The notes beneath the pieces are model-generated. The model saw only the letters and a program-made list of their open reading frames with translations. It made no database searches and was not told the DNA's origin. Position numbers and translations under genes: made by a program. DNA of 64,000 nt from positions 5,994,501 to 6,058,500 of the forward strand of contig NZ_CP029608.1 in assembly GCF_003352185.1 (NCBI RefSeq), given 5' to 3'. The stretch comes from Pseudomonas kribbensis. GTDB lineage: Bacteria > Pseudomonadota > Gammaproteobacteria > Pseudomonadales > Pseudomonadaceae. Positions 1-9,378 of the stretch are shown in pieces (the first letter of the stretch is position 1; every line of letters begins with the position of its first letter).

Positions 1-410
<410 letters not shown>

Positions 411-501
411 TCATGCTCCAAATTTTTCTTTTTTGAACCACTTTGTTCAGCGGCCGAACCCGGACAACTGGAACCGCGGCTAGTCTGGCAAGATACGAGG
501 C

Positions 502-520
502 GGTCTTTCAAGAAAAGACC
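502..520 (-). other. Small hairpin between spuC and spuD
   Basis: A 7-bp perfect stem (GGTCTTT/AAAGACC) with a 5-base loop sits in the 171-base gap between spuC and spuD. There is no T-run on either side, so it is not a full terminator. It could stabilise or partly attenuate the transcript so that the abundant binding protein is made at a different level from the enzymes. Role is inference. Confidence 0.35.
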
Positions 521-578
521 AGCCTTTCCAACTGCTCCGAGCGACAGCGCAACAGCTCCATCGCTCGAAGCCTAGCAC

Positions 579-1943
579 TTAGCCCTGCAATGCACTGAGG
601 GTCAGGTCCAGGCACTTGCGTGCTTTTGTAACCAGCTCATCGATCTCCGCCTTGCTGATCACCAGCGGCGGCGCAATGATCATGGTGTCGCCCACGGCGC
701 GCATGATCAGTCCGTTGTCGAAGCAGAACTGGCGGCAGATCATGCCCACACCCTTGCCTTCGTAACGCTTGCGAGTGCCCTTGTCCTGCACCAGCTCGAT
801 GGCCCCCAGCAGACCGACCCCGCGCACTTCCCCCACCAACGGGTGATCGTTCAGTTCGCGCAGACGTTTCTGCAAATACGGTGCCGTTTCGTTGTGTGCG
901 TTCTCGATAATTTTTTCGTCGCGCAGGATCCGGATGTTTTCCAGACCCACCGCCGCCGCCACCGGGTGCCCGGAGTAGGTGAAGCCGTGGTTGAAATCGC
1001 CGCCCTCGTTGAGCACCGCCACCACTTCGTCGCGCACGATCAGGCCACCCATCGGGATATAGCCGGATGTCAGGCCTTTGGCGATGGTCATCATGTGCGG
1101 CTTGAGGTCGTAGAAATCGCTGCCGAACCATTCGCCGGTACGGCCGAAACCGCAGATCACTTCGTCCGCCACGAACAGGATGTCGTACTTGGCGAGGATT
1201 TCCTTGATGCGCGGCCAGTAGGTGTCTGGCGGAATGATCACGCCGCCGGCGCCCTGGATCGGCTCGGCAATGAAGGCACCGACGTTGTCGACGCCGACTT
1301 CCAGAATCTTCTCTTCCAGCTGATTGGCCGCCCAGATCCCGAATTCTTCCGGGGTCATGTCGCCGCCTTCGGCGAACCAGTACGGCTGGGCGATGTGGAC
1401 GATGCCCGGAATCGGCAGGTCGCCCTGTTCGTGCATGTAGGTCATGCCGCCCAGGCTCGCGCCGGCCACGGTGGAGCCGTGGTAACCGTTCTTGCGGCTG
1501 ATGATGACTTTCTTGTTCGGCTGGCCCTTGATCGCCCAGTAGTGGCGAACCATGCGCAGCATGGTGTCGTTGCCTTCGGAGCCGGAACCGGTGAAGAACA
1601 CGTGGTTCATGCCTTCCGGCGCCACGTCGGCGATGGCCTTGGCCAGTTCCAGTGCCGGTGGGTGGGCGGTCTGGAAGAACAGGTTGTAGTACGGCAGTTC
1701 GCGCATCTGTTTGGCGGCAGCATCCGCCAGCTCATCGCGCCCATAACCGATCGCCACGCACCACAGACCCGCCATGCCATCGAGGATTTTGTTGCCCTCG
1801 CTGTCCCACAGGTACACGCCCTTGGCGTTGGTGATGATCCGTGGACCCTTTTCTTTCAGCTGCTTGAAGTCGCTGAACGGGGCCAGGTGGTGCTCGCTGC
1901 TGAGGGCTTGCCACTCACGGGTTTGCGGGTTGTTGCTGGTCAT
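579..1943 (-). CDS. spuC: Polyamine:pyruvate aminotransferase (class III PLP enzyme)
   Basis: This 454-residue class III aminotransferase transfers an amino group from putrescine and related amines to pyruvate, giving 4-aminobutanal and alanine. The PLP-binding features are visible: Asp260 in the FVADEVICGFGRTG segment and the Schiff-base Lys289 in TIAKGLTSGY. A TGSGSEGNDTM phosphate-binding loop lies near 118-128. The length is normal for the family. It sits between spuB and spuD on the same strand, the same order as in P. aeruginosa spuABCD, so a shared polyamine-inducible transcript is likely. Related omega-amino acid aminotransferases look similar, but the neighbours favour SpuC. Confidence 0.92.
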   Translation of the reverse strand: MTSNNPQTREWQALSSEHHLAPFSDFKQLKEKGPRIITNAKGVYLWDSEGNKILDGMAGLWCVAIGYGRDELADAAAKQMRELPYYNLFFQTAHPPALELAKAIADVAPEGMNHVFFTGSGSEGNDTMLRMVRHYWAIKGQPNKKVIISRKNGYHGSTVAGASLGGMTYMHEQGDLPIPGIVHIAQPYWFAEGGDMTPEEFGIWAANQLEEKILEVGVDNVGAFIAEPIQGAGGVIIPPDTYWPRIKEILAKYDILFVADEVICGFGRTGEWFGSDFYDLKPHMMTIAKGLTSGYIPMGGLIVRDEVVAVLNEGGDFNHGFTYSGHPVAAAVGLENIRILRDEKIIENAHNETAPYLQKRLRELNDHPLVGEVRGVGLLGAIELVQDKGTRKRYEGKGVGMICRQFCFDNGLIMRAVGDTMIIAPPLVISKAEIDELVTKARKCLDLTLSALQG

Positions 1944-1999
1944 GCCAATTCTCCTTGTTATCGGTGAAGGCGCGGCGGCTGGCCACCGCGCCCGGCGTA

Positions 2000-3358
2000 T
2001 CAGACGGCGAAGAGCAGGTACTCACGCTCCCAGGAACTGATCACGCGCTTGAAGTTTTCATGCTCGGCCCGCTTGACCGCGACGTAGCCGGTGATGAAGG
2101 TCTTGCCCAGGTATTTCTCGATGGTTGCGCTGTTTTCCATGCGCTCCAGCGCGTCTTCGATGGTCAGCGGCAGGCGCAGGTTGCGGCGCTCGTAACCACG
2201 GCCCACCACCGGCGCGCTCGGGTTGATGCCTTCGACCATGCCGATGTAGCCGCAGAGCAGGCTCGCGGCAATCGCCAGATACGGGTTGGCGTCGGCGCCC
2301 GGCAGGCGGTTTTCCACCCGGCGGTTCTGCGGGCCGGCATCCGGGACGCGCAGGCCCACGGTGCGGTTTTCTTCGCCCCACTCCACGTTCACCGGTGCCG
2401 AGGTGTCCGGCAGGAAGCGGCGGAACGAGTTGACGTTCGGTGCGAACAGCGGCAGCAGTTCCGGGATCAGCTTCTGCAGGCCACCGATGTGGTGCAGGAA
2501 CAGCTGGCTCATGGTGCCGTCGTCATTGGAGAACACGTTCTTGCCGGTCTCGATGTCGATGATGCTCTGGTGCAGGTGCATCGCACTGCCCGGCTCACCG
2601 GTCATCGGCTTGGCCATGAAGGTCGCGGCCACGTTGTGCTTGAGGGCGGCCTCACGCATGGTGCGCTTGAACACCAGAATCTGGTCGGCCAGGGACAGGG
2701 CATCACCGTGACGGAAGTTGATTTCCATCTGCGCGGTGCCGTCCTCGTGGATCAGCGTGTCGAGGTCCAGCTCCTGCAGTTCGCACCAGTCGTAGACGTC
2801 TTCGAACAGCGGGTCGAACTCGTTCGCCGCTTCGATGGAGAACGACTGACGACCGATTTCCGGACGCCCGGAACGGCCGACCGGCGGCTGCAACGGATAG
2901 TCGGGGTCGTCGCTGCGTTTGGTCAGGTAGAACTCCATTTCCGGCGCCACGATCGGCTGCCAGCCCTTGTCGGCATAGAGTTTCAGGACTTTCTTGAGGA
3001 CGTTGCGCGGCGACAGCTCGATCGGGTTGCCTTGCTTGTCGTAGGTGTCGTGGATCACCTGGGCGGTCGGCTCGATGGCCCATGGCACCAGGTACACGGC
3101 GTTCTGGTCGGGGCGGCAGATCATGTCGATGTCGGCCGGGTCGAGCAGTTCGTAATAGATGTCGTCTTCGACGTAGTCGCCGGTCACCGTTTGCAACAGA
3201 ACGCTTTCCGGCAGGCGCATGCCTTTTTCGGCGATGAACTTGTTGGTCGGCGAGATCTTGCCCCGGGTGATGCCGGTCAAGTCGCCGATCATGCATTCGA
3301 CTTCTGTGATCTTGTGGTCTTTCAACCAATCGGTGAGCTGGTCGAGGTTGTTGCTCAT
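2000..3358 (-). CDS. spuB: Gamma-glutamylpolyamine synthetase, glutamine synthetase-like
   Basis: A 452-residue glutamine synthetase homologue that ligates glutamate to putrescine or other polyamines with ATP, the first step of the gamma-glutamylation route. I start it at the ATG at 3358 (MSNNLDQL); an upstream extension of the frame is not family-like. The N-terminal beta-grasp part has GDLTGITRGKIS near 25-36. Metal ligands are visible at Glu140/Glu142 (APEMEFYL), Glu212 (AQMEINF) and the MHLHQS histidines at 261-263; the late NRTVGLRVP segment binds phosphate. The gap to spuC is 56 bases. Immediately upstream lies the relic of spuA, so this gene is now the first intact one of the unit. Confidence 0.92.
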   Translation of the reverse strand: MSNNLDQLTDWLKDHKITEVECMIGDLTGITRGKISPTNKFIAEKGMRLPESVLLQTVTGDYVEDDIYYELLDPADIDMICRPDQNAVYLVPWAIEPTAQVIHDTYDKQGNPIELSPRNVLKKVLKLYADKGWQPIVAPEMEFYLTKRSDDPDYPLQPPVGRSGRPEIGRQSFSIEAANEFDPLFEDVYDWCELQELDLDTLIHEDGTAQMEINFRHGDALSLADQILVFKRTMREAALKHNVAATFMAKPMTGEPGSAMHLHQSIIDIETGKNVFSNDDGTMSQLFLHHIGGLQKLIPELLPLFAPNVNSFRRFLPDTSAPVNVEWGEENRTVGLRVPDAGPQNRRVENRLPGADANPYLAIAASLLCGYIGMVEGINPSAPVVGRGYERRNLRLPLTIEDALERMENSATIEKYLGKTFITGYVAVKRAEHENFKRVISSWEREYLLFAV

Positions 3359-3452
3359 AAATGCCTCTGGGCTGAGTCTCCTGACACGTGTCAGGCAGGT
3401 TTGACGCACGGGGCGTCGCGTTAAAGGGGGCTTGTTTGCGCGCAGTGCCGGC

Positions 3453-3812
3453 TTACGCCTGGCACCGCGCATCGACAATGAAGGAGGAGCTTACCTGCCC
3501 TTTACGCTGGCGTTGCATTTCCTGTGCACATCCAGGGTGTGCAGAATCACGGGCACGGCGACGGGCGCGGTGCAGGCCGGGAGCAGGAAAGAGATCTATA
3601 TTGAAAGGAGAACCGCTGAAGAGGATGCCCTTCCCCGCGTCCAGAATATCGGACGCCGGCGCCTGATCCGCCATGGACAAAGAGATCGCTGGCAGAATGC
3701 GAGCCTGGCTGTCGGCTGCGCTGCGGACGGACGTGTCGCCACTGATGTGATAAGCATGCAGACCGTACTGCACGGAGCAGCCGGTGACGCCGATTAACGG
3801 CAGGCGAGACAT
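3453..3812 (-). pseudogene. spuA: Relic of spuA/puuD gamma-glutamyl-GABA hydrolase
   Basis: An open frame of 119 codons starts like a class I glutamine amidotransferase of the PuuD/SpuA type: MSRLPLIGVTGCS, then GLHAYHISGD, then SDILDAGKGILFSGSPFN. After about residue 75 the similarity fades into Arg-rich sequence and the frame ends. Intact enzymes are about 250 residues and carry a catalytic Cys in a GICRGFQE motif plus downstream His and Glu; all are absent here. A short QEM segment near residue 97 may be what is left of that motif after an internal deletion. The position directly ahead of spuB matches spuA in P. aeruginosa. I call it a decaying gene; no stop has yet broken the remaining frame. 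Confidence 0.75.
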
Positions 3813-4089
3813 GAAGCACCCCGGTATTATTGCTGTTATGGGTTTGACCCGAGCTTAGCCTTGTTCATTTTTTTACACAACACCCCCGTAAAAAATACAA
3901 CACGGCCTGCTCAAGCCTGCGGGTGGCGCGTCTTTCACGGAAAAAAAAATGCCCCAAAGTGCCCCATAAATGCCCTCGCGGCGCTTTTTCGGGGCAAAAA
4001 AGGCCTCGCTTGACTTCGGCATGCCGTTCGGGTTGACTGAAACCAGAAAAGATCAATGATTGATATTTTAACAACAAAGGTGTTGCATC
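3813..4089. promoter_or_regulatory. Divergent promoter region between the spuA/spuB unit and spuI
   Basis: This 277-base gap separates leftward spuA relic/spuB from rightward spuI and must hold the promoters for both. It is much more AT-rich than its surroundings, with a T-run near 3868, an A-run near 3941 and an AT-rich stretch (GATATTTTAACAACAAAGG) just before spuI. An AAAGG ribosome site lies about 10 bases ahead of the spuI start. No long inverted repeat stands out, and I see no gene in it. Confidence 0.5.
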
Positions 4090-5466
4090 ATGTCGGTACC
4101 CCCGCGTGCCGTTCAGCTTAACGAAGCGAACGCGTTCCTTAAGGAACATCCTGAGGTTCTGTACGTTGACCTTCTGATTGCGGATATGAATGGTGTGGTG
4201 CGCGGCAAGCGCATCGAACGCACCAGCCTCCACAAGGTTTACGAGAAAGGCATCAACCTGCCGGCCTCTCTATTTGCTCTGGATATCAATGGTTCGACGG
4301 TGGAAAGCACCGGCCTGGGCCTGGACATCGGCGACGCCGACCGTATCTGCTATCCAATCCCCGATACCCTGTGCAACGAGCCATGGCAAAAGCGCCCGAC
4401 CGCGCAACTGCTGATGACCATGCACGAACTCGAAGGCGACCCTTTCTTCGCCGACCCGCGCGAAGTGCTCCGTCAAGTTGTTGCAAAGTTTGACGAGCTT
4501 GGCTTGACCATCTGCGCCGCATTCGAACTCGAGTTCTACCTGATCGACCAGGAAAACGTGAACGGCCGCCCTCAGCCGCCACGCTCGCCGATCTCCGGCA
4601 AACGCCCGCATTCGACCCAGGTCTACCTGATCGACGACCTCGACGAGTACGTCGACTGCCTCCAGGACATTCTGGAAGGTGCGAAAGAGCAAGGTATCCC
4701 GGCCGACGCCATCGTCAAGGAAAGTGCCCCGGCGCAGTTCGAAGTGAACCTGCACCACGTCGCCGACCCGATCAAGGCTTGCGACTACGCGGTACTGCTC
4801 AAGCGTCTGATCAAGAACATCGCCTACGACCATGAAATGGACACCACCTTCATGGCCAAGCCGTACCCTGGCCAGGCAGGCAACGGTCTGCATGTGCACA
4901 TTTCGGTTCTCGACAAAGATGGCAAAAACATTTTTGCCAGCGAGGATCCCGAGCAGAACGCCGCGCTGCGTCACGCGATCGGCGGTGTGCTCGAGACCCT
5001 GCCCGCGCAGATGGCTTTCCTCTGCCCCAACGTCAACTCCTACCGTCGTTTCGGCGCACAGTTCTACGTGCCGAACTCGCCGAGCTGGGGTCTGGACAAC
5101 CGCACCGTGGCCCTGCGCGTACCGACCGGCTCCGCCGATGCGGTCCGCCTGGAACATCGCGTTGCCGGCGCCGATGCCAACCCGTACCTGCTGATGGCTT
5201 CGGTACTGGCGGGCGTGCATCACGGCCTGACCAACAAGATCGAGCCACCGGCCCCGACCGAAGGCAACAGCTACGAGCAGAACGAGCAGAGCCTGCCGAA
5301 CAACTTGCGCGATGCCCTGCGCGAGCTGGACGACAGCGAGGTGATGGCCAAGTACATCGATCCGAAATACATCGATATCTTCGTCGCCTGCAAGGAAAGC
5401 GAGCTGGAGGAGTTCGAACACTCCATCTCCGACCTTGAGTACAACTGGTACCTGCACACCGTTTAA
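4090..5466 (+). CDS. spuI: Gamma-glutamylpolyamine synthetase, second paralogue
   Basis: A 458-residue glutamine synthetase family protein, divergent from the spuB unit and the likely counterpart of SpuI. It has IADMNGVVRGKRI near 30-42, the CAAFELEFYL metal site near 142-151, an ESAPAQFEVNLHH segment, GNGLHVHIS carrying the conserved histidines, and DNRTVALRVP near the C-terminus. These match polyamine-type synthetases more than nitrogen-assimilating GlnA, since the adenylylation loop of GlnA is not seen. The start at 4090 has a purine-rich ribosome site (AAAGG). Two paralogues back to back suggest different amine preferences, which sequence alone cannot settle. A terminator follows at 5485. 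Confidence 0.88.
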   Translation: MSVPPRAVQLNEANAFLKEHPEVLYVDLLIADMNGVVRGKRIERTSLHKVYEKGINLPASLFALDINGSTVESTGLGLDIGDADRICYPIPDTLCNEPWQKRPTAQLLMTMHELEGDPFFADPREVLRQVVAKFDELGLTICAAFELEFYLIDQENVNGRPQPPRSPISGKRPHSTQVYLIDDLDEYVDCLQDILEGAKEQGIPADAIVKESAPAQFEVNLHHVADPIKACDYAVLLKRLIKNIAYDHEMDTTFMAKPYPGQAGNGLHVHISVLDKDGKNIFASEDPEQNAALRHAIGGVLETLPAQMAFLCPNVNSYRRFGAQFYVPNSPSWGLDNRTVALRVPTGSADAVRLEHRVAGADANPYLLMASVLAGVHHGLTNKIEPPAPTEGNSYEQNEQSLPNNLRDALRELDDSEVMAKYIDPKYIDIFVACKESELEEFEHSISDLEYNWYLHTV

Positions 5467-5484
5467 GCGGACTGCAGCACATGA

Positions 5485-5521
5485 AAACGCCGTTGGCTTC
5501 TCAGCCCGCGGCGTTTTTTTA
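5485..5521 (+). terminator. Rho-independent terminator after spuI
   Basis: An 8-bp stem AAACGCCG/CGGCGTTT with a 16-base loop is followed by a run of T. It lies 19 bases past the spuI stop and ahead of the TetR gene. Confidence 0.85.
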
Positions 5522-5584
5522 TTGGCCTCTGTGGCAGAGATTCAAGCTCTGCGTACAATGCCCGCTGCCCCGCAGGAGACTTTC

Positions 5585-6217
5585 ATGACGCGTCCCGCCC
5601 CCGTCCGCAAACCCCGTGCCCGCAGTCAGGCGCGGATCGATTCGATACTCGACGCCGCGCGCACACTGCTGGCCGCCGAGGGTGTGGCGAGCCTGTCGGT
5701 CTACAGCGTCGCCGAGCGGGCGCAGATTCCGCCCTCCTCGGTCTACCACTTCTTCGCCAGCGTCCCGGCGTTGCTCGAAGGCCTGACGGCGGATGTCCAC
5801 GCCGCCTTCCGCGCCTGCCTGCAAGCGCCGATCGATCACGACGCTCTGCGCGACTGGCGCGACCTGTCCCGGCTGGTCGAGCAACGGATGCTGGAGATCT
5901 ACGACGAAGACGCCGCCGCCCGCCAACTGATCCTCGCGCAGCACGGCCTGACCGAAGTCACCCAGGCCGACCGCCAGCACGACCTCGAACTGGGCGACCT
6001 GATGCACAAGCTGTTCGATCATCACTTCGAACTGCCCAAGCTGCCGGATGACGTGGACGTGTTCGCGCTGGCGATGGAACTGGGCGACCGCGTTTACGCC
6101 CGCTCGGTGCAGCAGCACGGGCAGATCACCCCGCGCATGGCCGAGGAAGGGATGCGCGTGTTCGATGCCTATATCGGGCTGTATCTGCCGCCCTATCTGC
6201 CCAAGCGGGTTCTCTAG
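5585..6217 (+). CDS. TetR family transcriptional regulator
   Basis: A 210-residue one-component repressor. The start at 5585 is chosen because CAGGAG precedes it; upstream in-frame codons would cross the spuI terminator. Residues 12-60 hold the DNA-binding domain: RSQARIDSILDAARTLLAAEG followed by helices around SVYSVAERAQIPPSSVYHFF, the classic TetR fold. The remaining helical part (about 65-210) would bind a ligand and dimerise; it is not close to any subfamily I recognise. It stands between the polyamine genes and the convergent ssu operon, separated by terminators on both sides, so its targets are unknown. Confidence 0.88.
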   Translation: MTRPAPVRKPRARSQARIDSILDAARTLLAAEGVASLSVYSVAERAQIPPSSVYHFFASVPALLEGLTADVHAAFRACLQAPIDHDALRDWRDLSRLVEQRMLEIYDEDAAARQLILAQHGLTEVTQADRQHDLELGDLMHKLFDHHFELPKLPDDVDVFALAMELGDRVYARSVQQHGQITPRMAEEGMRVFDAYIGLYLPPYLPKRVL

Positions 6218-6238
6218 CGCAGCACACGACAGGCACAA

Positions 6239-6277
6239 AAAACCCCGAAGGGCTCACACCCTCCGGGGTTGTTTTTT
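6239..6277. terminator. Bidirectional terminator between the TetR gene and ssuF
   Basis: The inverted repeat AACCCCGaAGG/CCTcCGGGGTT (6241-6270) is flanked by an A-run on the left and a T-run on the right. It can end both the rightward TetR transcript and the leftward ssu transcript. Confidence 0.9.
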
Positions 6278-6287
6278 ACTCACAGGC

Positions 6288-6503
6288 TTACAACTTGGCG
6301 ATGGACACCTCGGTGGACTTCACGAAGGCGATCACTTCGCTGCCGACCTCCAGTTCCAGCTCCTTGACCGAACGGGTGGTGATCACCGAAGTGACGATGC
6401 CGGAGGCGGTCTGCACGTCGATTTCCGACAGCACGTCGCCGAGAACGATCTCCTTGATCGCGCCTTTGAACTGGTTGCGTACGTTGATGGCTTTGATAGT
6501 CAT
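6288..6503 (-). CDS. ssuF: Molybdopterin-binding (Mop/TOBE) protein of the sulfonate operon
   Basis: A 71-residue single TOBE/Mop domain: MTIKAINVRNQFKGAIKEI, then GIVTSVITTRSVKELEL and GSEVIAFVKSTEVSIAKL. Such domains bind oxyanions such as molybdate. In Pseudomonas putida the last gene of ssuEADCBF encodes this type of protein and is reported to be needed for growth on sulfonates, and the order here is the same. A 106-base gap holding an inverted repeat separates it from ssuB, so its expression may be set apart from the transporter genes. The start at 6503 is preceded by AGGAG. How an oxyanion-binding domain serves sulfonate use is not clear from sequence. Confidence 0.88.
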   Translation of the reverse strand: MTIKAINVRNQFKGAIKEIVLGDVLSEIDVQTASGIVTSVITTRSVKELELEVGSEVIAFVKSTEVSIAKL

Positions 6504-6528
6504 GATATTTCTCCTGAGGTCGAAATAA

Positions 6529-6610
6529 GCCGCAAGTTGCGAGCTTCAAGCGGCAAGCAAAAGCACTGTGCTTCTACTTGCGGCTTGTAGCTTGCTGCTC
6601 GCAGCTGCTT
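6529..6610. repeat. Imperfect inverted repeat between ssuB and ssuF
   Basis: Left arm (about 6532-6563) and right arm (about 6569-6610) pair through shared blocks TGCGAGC, AAGC, AAG and GCAAG around a short loop. The GC-skewed words CTTGCGGCTTGTAGCTTGC resemble interspersed repeats found between genes of fluorescent pseudomonads. As RNA it would form a long hairpin between ssuB and ssuF. Confidence 0.65.
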
Positions 6611-7416
6611 CATTGCGCCCAGCGCAATTGCGTAGGCAAGGGTGAAACGGGTTCCGGCGCCGGCGGCTCGCCGGGCAGGGACAACACACGGTTGAGCACT
6701 TCGGTTTCCAGCGCGGCCAGGCGATGGGAGCCACGGACCCGAGGGCGCGGCAGCTCCACTTGCAGGTCGAGACCGACTTCGCCGTCCTCGATCAGAATCA
6801 CCCGGTCGGCAATCGCCACCGCTTCGCTGACATCGTGGGTCACCAGCAACACGGTGAAACCATGCTGTTGCCAGAGACGTTCGATCAGTTGCTGCATCTC
6901 GATCCGGGTCAGCGCGTCCAGTGCGCCCAGCGGCTCATCGAGCAACAGCAAACGCGGTTGATGGATCAGCGCCCGGGCCAGCGCCACACGCTGCTTCTGC
7001 CCGCCGGACAATGCCGCCGGCCATTCATTGGCGCGATCCGCCAGACCGACCGCATCCAGCGCCTCCAGGGCTTGTGGAAGCCAGTTGCCCTTGAGGCCAA
7101 GACCGACGTTGTCGATGATCTTTTTCCACGGCAGCAGCCGTGCTTCCTGAAACATCAGCCGGGTGTCTTCCCGGGCATCGCTGAGCGGTGCGGCACCCGC
7201 GAGCAGATCGCCGCCGGTGGGCTGATCGAGGCCGGCGAGCAGGCGCAGCAAAGTACTTTTGCCACAACCACTGCGCCCGACCACGGCGACGAACTGCCCC
7301 GCCGGAATGTGCAGGTCGATGTCACGCAGCACCTGCCGCGCGCCGAAGGTCTTCTGCAGGTTGCGCACCACCAGCGGAATCCCGCGCAGCAGGCGTGGAG
7401 GTTGTTGAGCCGTCAT
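6610..7416 (-). CDS. ssuB: Aliphatic sulfonate ABC transporter ATPase
   Basis: A 268-residue ABC ATPase that powers sulfonate import through SsuC. Walker A is GRSGCGKST at 47-55, the signature LSGGQ at 136-140, and Walker B LLLLDEP at 156-162, followed by a D-loop and an LVTHDVSEA switch. The start at 7416 overlaps the ssuC stop (ATGA) and has a near-perfect AAAGGAGGTG ribosome site, which decides against the longer frame. The C-terminal 40 residues, with an [14 protein letters not shown] stretch, are usual for SsuB. Confidence 0.95.
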   Translation of the reverse strand: MTAQQPPRLLRGIPLVVRNLQKTFGARQVLRDIDLHIPAGQFVAVVGRSGCGKSTLLRLLAGLDQPTGGDLLAGAAPLSDAREDTRLMFQEARLLPWKKIIDNVGLGLKGNWLPQALEALDAVGLADRANEWPAALSGGQKQRVALARALIHQPRLLLLDEPLGALDALTRIEMQQLIERLWQQHGFTVLLVTHDVSEAVAIADRVILIEDGEVGLDLQVELPRPRVRGSHRLAALETEVLNRVLSLPGEPPAPEPVSPLPTQLRWAQ

Positions 7417-8195
7417 GCCGCACCTCCTTTCGCCACTTGATAGGCCGGATGCCAACGCAACCACACACGTTCAAGGCCACGGGCCGCGAGGTCGGCCAGT
7501 TTGCCGAGCACCGCGTAGAGCAGAATCGCCAGCACCACCACGTCGGTCTGCAGGAACTCACGGGCATTCATCGCCAGGTAACCGATGCCTGAGCTGGCGG
7601 AGATGGTTTCCGCCACGATCAGCGTCAGCCACATGAAACCCAGGGCGAAGCGCACGCCGACCAGAATCGAAGGCAGCGCACCCGGCAGAATCACCTGCCA
7701 GAACAGGCTGAAACCGGACAGGCCATAACTGCGCGCCATTTCCACCAGCGCCGGGTCGACGTTGCGGATGCCGTGATAGGTGTTGAGGTAGATCGGGAAC
7801 AACGTGCCCAACGCCACCAGAAAAATCTTCGCCGACTCGTCGATGCCGAACCACAGGATCACCAGCGGAATCAGCGCCAGGTGCGGCACGTTGCGAATCA
7901 TCTGCACCGAGCTGTCGAGCAGGCGTTCGCCCCACTTCGACAGACCGGTGATGAAGCCCAGCGCAAGGCCGATGCTGCCACCGATGGTGAAGCCCAGCGC
8001 GGCGCGCCAGCCGCTGATTGCCAGGTGCGTCCAGATTTCACCGCTGCGCACCAGGCTCACGCCGGCTTCGATCACCGCCACCGGCGCCGGCAAAATCCGC
8101 GTCGACAACCAGCCCGCCGACACCGACAACTGCCACACCACCAGCAACAACACCGGCAACGCCCAGGGCGCGAGGCTGTGGATAAATTTCTTCAT
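7413..8195 (-). CDS. ssuC: Aliphatic sulfonate ABC transporter permease
   Basis: A 260-residue inner-membrane permease of the SsuC/TauC/NrtB type. It starts with a hydrophobic segment ([19 protein letters not shown]) and has about six membrane spans. The ABC-coupling EAA-like loop reads [24 protein letters not shown]. It is translationally coupled to ssuB by a 4-base overlap and starts 9 bases after ssuD ends, so the three are surely co-transcribed. Confidence 0.94.
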   Translation of the reverse strand: MKKFIHSLAPWALPVLLLVVWQLSVSAGWLSTRILPAPVAVIEAGVSLVRSGEIWTHLAISGWRAALGFTIGGSIGLALGFITGLSKWGERLLDSSVQMIRNVPHLALIPLVILWFGIDESAKIFLVALGTLFPIYLNTYHGIRNVDPALVEMARSYGLSGFSLFWQVILPGALPSILVGVRFALGFMWLTLIVAETISASSGIGYLAMNAREFLQTDVVVLAILLYAVLGKLADLAARGLERVWLRWHPAYQVAKGGAA

Positions 8196-8204
8196 GGCGG
8201 CGCC

Positions 8205-9353
8205 TCAGCTCTGGGACGCGGCTTTGGGAAGGATGTCGTTGGCCACCATCTCGCCGAAAGGGCTGACATAACCGGCGCTCTTCGGCAGTTCCGGACGCTC
8301 GACGTCAAGGTGCGGGAACAGCAGCTCGGCGACGCGATACGACTCTTCGAGGTGTGGATAACCGGAGAAGATGAAGGTATCGATGCCCAGCGCCGCGTAT
8401 TCCTTCACCCGTGCCGCCACGGTCGGACCATCACCGACCAGTGCCGTACCGGCACCGCCGCGCACCAGACCGACGCCGGCCCACAGGTTCGGGCTGACTT
8501 CGAGGTTGTCGCGGCTACCACCGTGCAGCGCGGCCATGCGCTGCTGGCCGACCGAATCGAACCGCGCCAGCGAAGCCTGGGCGCGTTTGATGGTGTCGTC
8601 GTCCAGATGCGAGATCAGGCGATCCGCTGCCTGCCAGGCTTCAGCGTTGGTTTCCCGCACGATCACATGCAGACGAATACCGAAGCGTACGGTGCGACCG
8701 AGCCTGGCCGCTTTGGCGCGAACCTGTTCGATCTTCTCGGCCACCGCTGCTGGCGGCTCGCCCCAGGTCAGGACCATTTCCACTTGTTCGGCAGCCAGAT
8801 CCTGCGCCGCTTCCGACGAACCACCGAAATACAGCGGCGGACGCGGTTGCTGGATTGGCGGATAGAGCAATTTGGCGCCCTTCACGCTGATGTGCTCGCC
8901 GTCGTAATCCACGGTCTGGCCTTCCAGCACCCGGCGCCAGATCCGGGTGAATTCCACCGACGCCTGATAGCGCGCTTCGTGATCGAGGAACAGACCGTCG
9001 CCGGCCAACTCCTCCGGATCGCCGCCGGTCACCAGGTTGAACAGCGCACGACCGCCGGACAGACGATCCAGGGTCGCAGCCTGACGCGCCGCCACCGTCG
9101 GGGAAATGATCCCGGGGCGCAGGGCGACCAGAAACTTCAGACGCTGGGTCACCGGGATCAGCGACGCTGCCACCAGCCACGAGTCCTCGCAGGAGCGGCC
9201 AGTGGGAATCAGCACGCCGCCGAAGCCCAGACGATCCGCCGCTTGCGCGACCTGTTGCAGATAGCCGTGGTCGACGGCGCGGGCGCCTTCGGCGGTGCCA
9301 AGGTAATGGCCGTCGCCGTGGGTAGGCAGGAACCAGAAGATGTTGAGGCTCAT
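8205..9353 (-). CDS. ssuD: FMNH2-dependent alkanesulfonate monooxygenase
   Basis: A 382-residue flavin-dependent monooxygenase of the luciferase-like TIM-barrel group. It cleaves alkanesulfonates to aldehyde and sulfite using reduced FMN supplied by SsuE. The N-terminus [19 protein letters not shown] is diagnostic for SsuD, and the [35 protein letters not shown] and [15 protein letters not shown] segments follow. Cys54 in GRSCEDSW corresponds to the conserved active-site region. Length is the family norm. It lies 25 bases after ssuA. Confidence 0.96.
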   Translation of the reverse strand: MSLNIFWFLPTHGDGHYLGTAEGARAVDHGYLQQVAQAADRLGFGGVLIPTGRSCEDSWLVAASLIPVTQRLKFLVALRPGIISPTVAARQAATLDRLSGGRALFNLVTGGDPEELAGDGLFLDHEARYQASVEFTRIWRRVLEGQTVDYDGEHISVKGAKLLYPPIQQPRPPLYFGGSSEAAQDLAAEQVEMVLTWGEPPAAVAEKIEQVRAKAARLGRTVRFGIRLHVIVRETNAEAWQAADRLISHLDDDTIKRAQASLARFDSVGQQRMAALHGGSRDNLEVSPNLWAGVGLVRGGAGTALVGDGPTVAARVKEYAALGIDTFIFSGYPHLEESYRVAELLFPHLDVERPELPKSAGYVSPFGEMVANDILPKAASQS

Positions 9354-9378
9354 GGAGTGGTCTCCTTGGGGATTCGAT

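Noticed and set aside
3865..4233. 122-codon leftward frame upstream of spuI
   Set aside because: It crosses the divergent promoter region and the start of spuI, and its translation has no family features.
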